Assembly (NCBI GenBank): GCA_900553815.1
Contig: USEY01000004.1
Location: forward strand, 29,068-93,067
Direction: 5' to 3'
Length of the DNA stretch: 64,000 nt
Source of the DNA: an uncultured Bacteroides sp.
Lineage (GTDB): Bacteria; Bacteroidota; Bacteroidia; Bacteroidales; Bacteroidaceae
Below, piece by piece: positions 15,256-22,861 of this stretch (within the stretch, counting starts at the first letter, position 1; each line of letters starts with the position of its first letter). The translations under genes were made by a program, and so were the position numbers. The notes beneath the pieces were generated by a model. The model ran no database searches. It was given only the letters and a program-made list of their open reading frames with translations, and had not been told where the DNA came from.

Positions 15256-17787
15256 TTATTCTTGGCTTTGTCCGTAGCCGAGAGCCTCGGTCAGCGGCAC
15301 AAACCGGTAGCCTTTGCGCTGTAGTTGCCTGATGAGCTGTTCAAGCGGGCGTTTATAGAACTTGTCGGTGCGGCGGTCGTCGGTACCGAAGTGAACAAGC
15401 ATCAAATGGCCGTTCATCCCCTCTTTCTTCTCTACTTCCATCACTTTGTTCAGGATTTCCTTGCTGCTCCGATAGTTTTTCATGTCGGGCGTGGTATAAT
15501 CGGCATTGGTCAGGGTGCCGGGAGTGAAGTTGATGAGTTGCAGGCCCATGGCTTGTGCCCAGGCCGACACTTGCCGGTTGTAGTACTCATAGGGTGGGAT
15601 GAAGAAGGGAGCTTCCTGCGGGGTGATGCCAAAAGGACGCATGACCTCAAAGCTGCGACGCAGGTCGTCCTCAAATTCCTGACGGTTGACGAGTAGCGAG
15701 TCGCGGTCTTCCCACGAGGCATAGAGCAGGTGTCCGTAGCTGTGGCTGCTGACATAATGTCCGTCGGCCTTTAGTTGTTTCACTACGTCGGGATAGAGTT
15801 CGAAGAAGCGGCCGGTGAAGAAGAATGCTCCCTTGATGCGATACTTTTTCAGTGTGCGCAGGATGTCGGCAGCCCCGTCGGCCTTGTCGTGGGCGGTGAA
15901 GACAAGGGTGAGCTGCTTCTTGGCAGGGTCGGTGCGCGTGATGCAGCCGTCGTGGTAGACGTTGCGGCTTATATTGCCTCCGCCTTGCCTCATGCCTTCC
16001 TTCTGCATAGCCGACAGGTAGTAGGTAAGGCTGGCCGTGCCGTCCATGGTAGGTTCGTTGGTGGAGTAGTCGTGCAAGGCGTCGTGATAGACCATGAGGT
16101 CGGGTTGGAAACGCTCATAGTCCTGACCGGGCACACCGGGTATGCCGGTCATGTTGACCCCGCGCAGGCTTTCAAAGATGCTGCGATAGACAGGGCCGTC
16201 GACCAGTCCGCCGGTGGTGTTGCCCGCCCCGGCATTGAGCAGCGAGGAGTGGGGCTGCGACGGATAGTCGCCATGCAGGGGCAGCTCAACTATCATGCTC
16301 GTGCCCCATGGATTGCACCCCAGCAGCCAGTCGAGCAGAGCGGTCTCCATTTCCAGGTAAGTGCTGTCGGCCGTCAGTTCGCGATAGAGCCTGCACTGGG
16401 TCAGCATGGCCGACGTCAGGTTGTTGGAGCACCAGATGTAGGGGATGCCATGCAGGAAAGGACTTTCCACGGCTTTCTCATGTGTACGTACGATGCCGGC
16501 CCGCAGATTGCGGATGAACTCGCGGCTGATGCGCTCGTTGCCCGAACGGGCCAGCCAGTAGTGGCCCATGTTCATGAACGGATACCACTGGTAGTGGCGC
16601 GCACTGTCGGCTCCCATCCAAGGGGTCACGGGTTCGCGCCGCCCGTACTCCAGTGCCTGTTTGAGGTAAGCCTCGTTGCCCGTCTTGTGATATAGCTCCA
16701 TGGCTCCCAATTCCATGTCGTCCGTCCAGTTGTCTTCTTCATATATATAAGGAGAGAGGACGGAGGCCGTCTGGCAGACGCCGGGATGCTTCACGCCCTC
16801 CTCGTAGGCATCGGCAGCCTTGCGGCCTATTTCTTCGGCAAACTCGGGGTAGAAATCTTTCAGGATGGACGCGCCCAGTGCAAAGCAGGAGGCAAACTTG
16901 CCTGCCGTACTGGCCACGCCGGTGGTGGCGTTGGTGTACTTGCCACGCTGCTGGGGCTCGCCGCTACAGAAGTAGACCGGGCGTCCGTTGCCAGGGCCGT
17001 AGCCATAGTCCACCTTGTCCTTGTTGGGCAGGCGCATGCCGGCATGGTCGCGGTCGTCGGCTATCTGGTTGTGGAGTTCACCCTTGGCCGGGTTCATGCG
17101 GTTGAGCCAGTCGAGTCCCCACTTTATCTCGTCCACGATGTCGGGGATGCCGTTGGCGCCCGGCTTGCCGTCGGCACCGTATGCGTCGGCAAACGATTCG
17201 GGATTCTGCTGGTAGGCAAACATCATCTGGTAGATGGCGTTGGCCGATGTGGTGGTGTATTGCAGGTAGTCGGTGGCATCGTGCCAGCCGCCGCGCACGT
17301 CGATGTGCTGTCCTGTCTTGGTGGGGTGGTAGACGATGTAGCCGTCGTGCACGTGGCAGCTGTCCTTCAGGTAGGGATTGTAGCCGCAACGCTGCTGGCG
17401 CATGTAGTTGAGCAGGAAGTCGGCCGTGCCGTCGTAGACGCGGGTGTTGATGGGGAAGCTGGGGGAGAGGGCTTCTCCGGCCTTCAGACGGTAGGTGCCC
17501 GGGCGGGTGAACTGGCTGAAGTTGAGCCGGTAGGTAGACTGCATGTTGCCATAGCGGCCGGTGGGCTGGGGGGCATGAAAGGTTTCTACCACCTGGCCGG
17601 TGTAGTCGTCTATCAGACTGTACTCGTGCAGGTCTACAGCCTCTTCGCTCATGAATACGGCCACCTTGACCGACTGGGGCAGGTAGCCAAGCTGGTTGAT
17701 GCGTATCCACTCGTCGGCGTTGGCCGTCAGTGCCAGGCACAAGGCCGACAGGGCCAAAAGCGTTTTTCTGTTCTTCATGTTTTTCAT
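15256..17787 (-). CDS. Secreted GH9 glycoside hydrolase fused to a polysaccharide-deacetylase-like domain
   Basis: An 843-residue exported protein. Signal peptide 1-24 (ending TANA); an Ig-like GH9 N-domain (WIRINQLGYLPQSVKVAV, about 25-115); a GH9 (alpha/alpha)6 catalytic domain (about 118-600) with the nucleophile-base motif DATD at 170-173 and the acid Glu in STNEPTMDG near 578; then a NodB-like domain (about 620-843). GH9 enzymes are inverting beta-glucanases acting on cellulose, xyloglucan or related beta-1,4 glucans. In the NodB part the usual TFDD motif reads TAHD (631-634), keeping the second metal Asp but not the first, while the metal His motif SHSYGH (681-686) is intact. Deacetylase activity is therefore in doubt. 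No SusC/SusD pair accompanies it. Start 17787 or 17778. Confidence 0.85.
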   Translation of the reverse strand: MKNMKNRKTLLALSALCLALTANADEWIRINQLGYLPQSVKVAVFMSEEAVDLHEYSLIDDYTGQVVETFHAPQPTGRYGNMQSTYRLNFSQFTRPGTYRLKAGEALSPSFPINTRVYDGTADFLLNYMRQQRCGYNPYLKDSCHVHDGYIVYHPTKTGQHIDVRGGWHDATDYLQYTTTSANAIYQMMFAYQQNPESFADAYGADGKPGANGIPDIVDEIKWGLDWLNRMNPAKGELHNQIADDRDHAGMRLPNKDKVDYGYGPGNGRPVYFCSGEPQQRGKYTNATTGVASTAGKFASCFALGASILKDFYPEFAEEIGRKAADAYEEGVKHPGVCQTASVLSPYIYEEDNWTDDMELGAMELYHKTGNEAYLKQALEYGRREPVTPWMGADSARHYQWYPFMNMGHYWLARSGNERISREFIRNLRAGIVRTHEKAVESPFLHGIPYIWCSNNLTSAMLTQCRLYRELTADSTYLEMETALLDWLLGCNPWGTSMIVELPLHGDYPSQPHSSLLNAGAGNTTGGLVDGPVYRSIFESLRGVNMTGIPGVPGQDYERFQPDLMVYHDALHDYSTNEPTMDGTASLTYYLSAMQKEGMRQGGGNISRNVYHDGCITRTDPAKKQLTLVFTAHDKADGAADILRTLKKYRIKGAFFFTGRFFELYPDVVKQLKADGHYVSSHSYGHLLYASWEDRDSLLVNRQEFEDDLRRSFEVMRPFGITPQEAPFFIPPYEYYNRQVSAWAQAMGLQLINFTPGTLTNADYTTPDMKNYRSSKEILNKVMEVEKKEGMNGHLMLVHFGTDDRRTDKFYKRPLEQLIRQLQRKGYRFVPLTEALGYGQSQE

Positions 17788-17875
17788 TTGTTTTGTTATA
17801 AAATAATACTATGTGTTAAGTGTGTTCGCTGTCTCATGCGCGTCGGCCTGAAAGTGCTTGCTCGTCCGGTCGGAA

Positions 17876-18004
17876 AAAGACGCCTGTGTTTTCACTGAAA
17901 GACGCCCGTGTTTCCACTGAAAGACGCCTGTGTTTATACCCCAAAGACGCCTGTGTTTTGACTGAAAGACGCTCGTGTTTGTCCAGCAACACAGGCGTCT
18001 TTTT
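17876..18004. repeat. 22-bp tandem array, five direct units plus one inverted unit forming a hairpin
   Basis: Units with core AAAGACGCCTGTGTTT start at 17876, 17898, 17920, 17943 and 17965 (spacings 22, 22, 23, 22). A sixth copy at 17988-18004 is inverted (AACACAGGCGTCTTTTT) and can pair perfectly with units 1, 3 or 4. The plus-strand arm ends in a T run. It lies in the 480-base gap between the GH9 gene and the lipoprotein cluster; the rest of that gap holds a terminator at 18207-18244 and nothing else recognisable. Confidence 0.9.
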
Positions 18005-18206
18005 CAAATGCCCCTCCGGCCTCCTCTTGGCAGGTCTCCCGAGTAAGTCGCATTTCTTGGCATATCTTTCTTATATACAGTGTATTACGCTGATTTTCCG
18101 ATGCTCTTGTTTCATAGGCCTCCGTACGGCTACAAAAATAGGAAATAATGGCTTTCGGCCGAAGAAATCGGGGTAAAACTTCGGCTTTCGACCCCTGAAA
18201 AATGAA

Positions 18207-18244
18207 GCAGGCACCGGTCTGCGTGGAGCATGACCGATGCCTGC
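18207..18244 (-). terminator. Intrinsic terminator of the lipoprotein operon
   Basis: On the minus strand GCAGGCATCGGTC pairs with GACCGGTGCCTGC (13 pairs, one G-T wobble, loop 12) and is followed by TTCATTTTTC. It starts 24 bases after the stop codon at 18268, ending the four-gene lipoprotein run before the GH9 gene. Confidence 0.75.
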
Positions 18245-18267
18245 GAGATGACGAATATGTAAAATTT

Positions 18268-20502
18268 TCAGTAAATGAACTCGACGTCGGACTTGACAAA
18301 GCGCAGGATGCGCGTGTCCTTGGGGCCTCCACCGTTGAACTGTAGCCCCCACTGCCCGTTGTACCAACCGCTGCCGTTGGCCGCATAGCAGGCAAAGAGC
18401 AGCTTGTTGTGGTTGATGCCGGCCGTGCTCCATTGCGCGCCGGGGCCGTAGAAGGTGACCGATTCGTCCTTCAGGCCGTTGTGCTTGTTGTAGACCTCGA
18501 AGTGGAAGGTCTGGGGCAGGGTGATGGTGCCGAGGCTGATGTCGCTGCGGCTGCCCGACTCCACGAACACCTGCTTGTTGCCCTCCCAGGGGCTGTAGAC
18601 GTTGTAGGGGCCTCCGCTGCGGTCGATGTACATCCACCATTCCTGGAAGATGCGGTTGTAGTATTCGATGGGTGGAAGCTCGTAGCCGTCAGGGGCCAGC
18701 AGATGAGGGTCGAGCTGGTTGGTGTTCGATATGCCACCCGCTACAAATCCGTCGTGCGTGGCCACTCCGTCCTTTTCCACTACGCGCATCATCTTGTTGC
18801 CCTGGCACGACCATGGCCACAGCTCAAGATACTCCTCGGGCGTGCATTGGTTGAGGTACTCCAGCACGCTGAGACCTTGCTGTGCGGCGGGGTCGCTGAC
18901 GGGCGACACTTGGTCGTCGAAGTTGCGCGAGTCGCCGCGGGCATTGTACTTGCACCAGTAGACACCGTTCATCAGAGTGACGGGCAGCCCGTAGTTGCGT
19001 CTGATGATGGTATATTCCTCGCGTCCGGTGCCATCGGGGTTGCTCAGTACGATGCGCGCCCACTGCTTGCGTCCGTCGGCCTGCTGGTCGTTGGGGCGCC
19101 ATCCGGCTACGATGCGCCAAGTGCCCGGTGTTTCGTCAGACTCCATAGCCTTGAGCCAGGGTGAGTTGGGGTCTTCGTACTCTATGCTCACCTGTTTGCC
19201 GGCTACGGGCGTCAGGGTGCCCAGTTCGTTGTCTATGTAGCGGTCGAAGTCGCAGGTCAGGCCGTCGGTGAAGGTCAGCTGTCCGCCAAACTGGTTTTCA
19301 TTGGGCTTCAGGCGGAATTTGATGCGGTCGGCATAGACGTTGTCCAGCTGCTTGAACTTGATGGGGCAGGTCACTTCGGTTACCGCCTTGCCGGGTGTGC
19401 GCAGGGGGGTGCTGATGCGGAAGCTGTTGTTCAGGTATCCGTTGCTGCCGTCGGTCAGCGGCTCGATGCTGATGCCTTGTGCGGCTGCCTCCTGTGTCAG
19501 GAGCTCCACGTCGGTGTCGGCGGCAAGGGCAAGGAGTAGCTGTGTTGCGGTGTAGGGTATCTCGACGATATCGAAGCTGTCTTCCTGGATGACGTTGACG
19601 CCGCTGGGCAGTTGCGAGCGGTCGCGGTCGACGCGCACCACGCCCGACAGGTCGGCTGTCGCTCCGGGCTTGTCGCCCTCGTTCCATTCTTCTATTTCCA
19701 TTTTCAGCTCAATGTCGTTGCCGGTGAGCTTGATGGTATAGACGGCGTTGCGCTTGATGGTGGCTGGCAACATGCCGGTCAGGGGTTTGGATTGCCCGTT
19801 CACCGTGGTGTGGATGGTCACTTCCAGCTGCTCGTTTTGTTGTTCGCACAGATAAAAGAGGCCGTTGACACTGGTGGCCTGGGGCGTGTCGAATTTCTTG
19901 TTCAGGTCTTCGTAGGTGGTTTGAGGAGCTGTTTGCACGTCGGCTTTTTCGTAGAGGTAGCCGCTTTGTGCCACGTGGGCAATGTTGATGCTGTTGACCG
20001 CAGCCATGTTGGTGGCCATCAGCAGGTCGACGCGTGCCACCCCGTGTTTCATGTCGAGGCTCACGGCCCGTTCATTGCCTTGCAGGGTGGTTCGTCCGGT
20101 CATGAAGCACGAGGGCGCCTTGCCGGGCTCCGAGGTCAGCTCCAGGAAGTCGTCTTCGGCCATGCCGGCGTAGATTGGCTGCTTGTTCACGGCTTCACGG
20201 CTGTTGGCCATGAAGTAGACGTTGCCCTTCATGCCGGTCACGTCCAGTTGGAACTTGTTGCCTTCGTAGGGAGTAAGTTCGGTGAACAGGTGCTTCAGTT
20301 TGCCGCCTTCAAAGTGGTAAGCCGACATTTCGTTCAGTACGTTTTCTCCGGGCAGGTCCGATGGCGAGCCTTCGAGGTTGTATGATTTGGGCGACAGGGC
20401 CACGGTGGTGGTGCCTTCGGGCAGCGCAGGTTCATCATGTTTGTCCGAGCAGGCACCGAGAGCAAGGCCCAGCAGCAGTGTGAGTGCAAGATTCTTTTTC
20501 AT
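18268..20502 (-). CDS. Surface lipoprotein with fimbrillin-like N-terminal domain (paralogue of the preceding gene)
   Basis: 744 residues. Lipoprotein signal MKKNLALTLLLGLALGACSDKHDE with lipobox LGAC (Cys17). The N-terminal third resembles Mfa2/FimB-type fimbrial anchor proteins (NEMSAYHFEGGKLKHLF, GNVYFMANS); the middle has beta-rich repeats; the C-terminal part shares YGLPV..MNG..WCKYN.RGDSRNF.DQVSP with the upstream gene and ends SDVEFIY. The paralogue to its 5' side ends SEVEYIY, so the two arose by tandem duplication. Likely exposed on the outer membrane as an adhesin or a pilus tip/anchor component. The C-terminal domain resembles the CPxG..P-type domain of Fibrobacter major paralogous proteins, but this is a weak visual match. 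Last gene of the operon. Confidence 0.65.
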   Translation of the reverse strand: MKKNLALTLLLGLALGACSDKHDEPALPEGTTTVALSPKSYNLEGSPSDLPGENVLNEMSAYHFEGGKLKHLFTELTPYEGNKFQLDVTGMKGNVYFMANSREAVNKQPIYAGMAEDDFLELTSEPGKAPSCFMTGRTTLQGNERAVSLDMKHGVARVDLLMATNMAAVNSINIAHVAQSGYLYEKADVQTAPQTTYEDLNKKFDTPQATSVNGLFYLCEQQNEQLEVTIHTTVNGQSKPLTGMLPATIKRNAVYTIKLTGNDIELKMEIEEWNEGDKPGATADLSGVVRVDRDRSQLPSGVNVIQEDSFDIVEIPYTATQLLLALAADTDVELLTQEAAAQGISIEPLTDGSNGYLNNSFRISTPLRTPGKAVTEVTCPIKFKQLDNVYADRIKFRLKPNENQFGGQLTFTDGLTCDFDRYIDNELGTLTPVAGKQVSIEYEDPNSPWLKAMESDETPGTWRIVAGWRPNDQQADGRKQWARIVLSNPDGTGREEYTIIRRNYGLPVTLMNGVYWCKYNARGDSRNFDDQVSPVSDPAAQQGLSVLEYLNQCTPEEYLELWPWSCQGNKMMRVVEKDGVATHDGFVAGGISNTNQLDPHLLAPDGYELPPIEYYNRIFQEWWMYIDRSGGPYNVYSPWEGNKQVFVESGSRSDISLGTITLPQTFHFEVYNKHNGLKDESVTFYGPGAQWSTAGINHNKLLFACYAANGSGWYNGQWGLQFNGGGPKDTRILRFVKSDVEFIY

Positions 20503-20535
20503 GTTGTTACGGTTTTTGATGCAAAAAGGTTTAGG

Positions 20536-22764
20536 TTAATAAATATATTCCACTTCCGACTTGATACAGAATTTCACTCGAGTGTGGCGGTTGTCTCTTG
20601 ATACATGCCAGTACTCTCCACGGTTGGCTTTCTTTTCTATCAGCCAATTGTCGTTAGCGCTGCCGGTGTAGGTGGCGTAGATGACGTAGTTGTCTACAAT
20701 GGCCGATGCGTCGTTAGGCTGGTAGCCGGGGCCGTAGAGGGTGATGGACTGTCCGGCACTGTTGGTAAGCTCGTAGTGATAAACTTCGGGCAGGGTGTAT
20801 CCGTCTACCTCAATGTCGGTACGTCTGTGAGGAATGGCAACGATGGGGTTGCCGCTGTCCGAGGTGTACGAACTTTGGGCACGGTCGTAGTAGATGGCTG
20901 CTCCGTTGCGCATGATAGCCTTGAACTCATTTACCGAGGGTATGCGGTAGCCGTCGGGGCAATGCTGGCTGTGGGGTAAGGCCGACATGTTTTGCCCTAC
21001 GTTATTGTTATATCCGCTGTATTGCAGCATATCATTCACGTAGACGGGCTTCAGGCCTTGCGTATTGGCTCCCTGATATCCGTCGCCCCACACGGCCAGA
21101 TATTCCTGCGGAGTGCAGGCATCCAGATACTGGGTCATGGACAGTCCTGCCTTGGCTGCCGGGTCGTTGGCCGGAGACACTTGGTCTGCAAAGTTGCGCG
21201 AGTCGCCCCTCAGGTTGTACTTGCACCACCAGTATCCGTTCATTTCGACCACGGGCAAGCCATAGTTCAGGCGCGAAACAATATAAGTTTCTGCAACGCT
21301 GCCGTCATTGTTGGCAATGACCAGGCTGACTGCCTGGTGGCGTCCGTTGGCTGTGATGTCGTTGGGGCGCCATCCGGCCACTACGCGGTAGCGGCCGTCT
21401 TCCTCAGCTACCAGGGTTGCCCACGGGTCCTCGCCTTCGTCAAAACGGAGGGTTAGTTGCTTGCCTGCTGCCGGTGTGACGTAGCCTAAGGTGCCGTCGA
21501 TGTAGCGGTCGTAGTGGGCCTTGTAAGTCTCAGGATCCCATTGCGGGAAGCCGCTGAACGTATTGGCATTTGCTGCGATGGAGATGACGATGCGGCCCGT
21601 ATGGTCTTCCTGTCCGTCCTTGTCGCGCACATTCAGGTAGAGGTACTCATGCAGGGTTTGGGGAGCTCGCAACACTGAGGTGATGCGGAAGCGGTTGCCA
21701 CCAACCTCGGTAGCACGGGTGCTTGCCTGCTCGGTCAGCTCTACGCCGTCTACATGACCTTCCAGGCTATAGGTGGTTTGCGCGTTGGTGTTCAGCACCA
21801 GGCTGACATCGCTTGGCGTGTAGGGCAGGTAGAGGGTATCGCCAGCAGGGCTGATGCGGGCACCTTGGCTCAGCTGCGACTGTTGGGCGTCTATGCGTAT
21901 GAGCCCCACGGGGTCGGTTTGCACCTGGTCGCCGTTTTCCCAGTCAGTTTCTTCGCTGATGACGGTGGTCAGGCTACTGCCTTTGCCCAGCACCCTGATG
22001 GTGTAGCGGGTGTTGCGCTGTATGTCGGCAGGAAAGTAGGCATGCTGTATGTTCCTCACGCCGTTGACCTTCAGATAGATATTGGCCTGTACTTTTTCAC
22101 CCTTCTGCTCGTAGAGGCGGAATAAGTCGGGGCGGCCTTCGGTCAGAGCCGTCGTGAAGTGCCGGCTCAGTGTGCCATAGCGTGCGTCGGGGGCATTGGC
22201 AATTTCCTCTCCTGCAAAGATGCGGCCCGAAAGGGCGACGTTGGTCAGCACAACGCTGTCTACCTCCAAGTGGTCGACAGCCAGCTCCAGGTCGACGCGC
22301 GCATGGCTTCGTTGCAGGCTGACGGTGTTTTGTGCCTGCGCCTGGCTCAGGTCGAACGAAGTAGAGAAGAAGCGGGCTGGCTCTTGTCCGTCAGTGACTG
22401 GGGCAGAGAGAGCCAGAAACTCGGCTTCGGTAGTGCTGCCCGGCTCAAGCGGGGTGGTGAGCACCTGGCTGCCATTGGCTAGGAAGTAGAGCGTGCCGGT
22501 CAGTTCGCGCAAGGTAAGCTGGTAAGACTGGCCGTTGGCAGGGCTCAAGTTCAGGTATTGCCCAGCCAGCATACCTCCTTGAAAAAGGTAGGCGTTGAGT
22601 TCGCTTATTTCGGTCGTGGTGCCTTCGCCGTTGGCCTGTCGGGTGGCGATTGTAAAGGTTCGTCTGTCTGCTTGTCCGTCGAGGGCATCCATAGGGTCGC
22701 TGCAACTGTAGGTGGCAGGAAGCAGGGCAAGCAGGGAGAGGTATATATAGGTTGTTTGTTTCAT
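20536..22764 (-). CDS. Surface lipoprotein with fimbrillin-like N-terminal domain (tandem paralogue)
   Basis: 742 residues; lipoprotein signal MKQTTYIYLSLLALLPATYSC with the Cys at about 21. Domain plan as in the following gene: a fimbrial-anchor-like N-terminal part (TEISELNAYLFQGGML, GTLYFLANGSQ, SHARVDLELAVD), a beta-rich middle (RYIDGTLGYVTPAAGKQL, VVAGWRPNDI) and a C-terminal domain with NYGLPVVEMNGYWWCKYN and HCPDGYRIPSVNEFKAIM. The GYRIPS.NEF stretch is like FISUMP-type domains. It is 33 bases upstream of its paralogue and 74 bases downstream of the metzincin gene. Function unknown; an extracellular adhesin role is inferred from the family. Confidence 0.65.
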   Translation of the reverse strand: MKQTTYIYLSLLALLPATYSCSDPMDALDGQADRRTFTIATRQANGEGTTTEISELNAYLFQGGMLAGQYLNLSPANGQSYQLTLRELTGTLYFLANGSQVLTTPLEPGSTTEAEFLALSAPVTDGQEPARFFSTSFDLSQAQAQNTVSLQRSHARVDLELAVDHLEVDSVVLTNVALSGRIFAGEEIANAPDARYGTLSRHFTTALTEGRPDLFRLYEQKGEKVQANIYLKVNGVRNIQHAYFPADIQRNTRYTIRVLGKGSSLTTVISEETDWENGDQVQTDPVGLIRIDAQQSQLSQGARISPAGDTLYLPYTPSDVSLVLNTNAQTTYSLEGHVDGVELTEQASTRATEVGGNRFRITSVLRAPQTLHEYLYLNVRDKDGQEDHTGRIVISIAANANTFSGFPQWDPETYKAHYDRYIDGTLGYVTPAAGKQLTLRFDEGEDPWATLVAEEDGRYRVVAGWRPNDITANGRHQAVSLVIANNDGSVAETYIVSRLNYGLPVVEMNGYWWCKYNLRGDSRNFADQVSPANDPAAKAGLSMTQYLDACTPQEYLAVWGDGYQGANTQGLKPVYVNDMLQYSGYNNNVGQNMSALPHSQHCPDGYRIPSVNEFKAIMRNGAAIYYDRAQSSYTSDSGNPIVAIPHRRTDIEVDGYTLPEVYHYELTNSAGQSITLYGPGYQPNDASAIVDNYVIYATYTGSANDNWLIEKKANRGEYWHVSRDNRHTRVKFCIKSEVEYIY

Positions 22765-22795
22765 GTGTGCGAATTATTTGTTGCTAATCAGTTTG

Positions 22796-22861
22796 TATTT
22801 TTTCTCCGTTGGGAAAGTATTTTTCTCTCGTTGGATGGTTATTTGTACAACGTTGGGTTTT
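22796..22861. repeat. 22-bp repeat whose first unit is the 3' end of the metzincin gene
   Basis: TATTT anchors at 22796, 22818 and 22840 and CGTTGG anchors at 22807, 22829 and 22851 give two exact 22-base steps. The copy at 22840-22861 contains the stop codon and last codons of the minus-strand metzincin gene (stop at 22839-22841), so the array looks seeded by the coding 3' end. A related two-copy block with TTTTTCTCTCGTCGG lies at 34641-34690. Confidence 0.7.

Noticed and set aside
17876..18004. CRISPR array
   Set aside because: The spacing is only 22 bases with 4-7 base variable parts, one unit is inverted and there are no cas genes.
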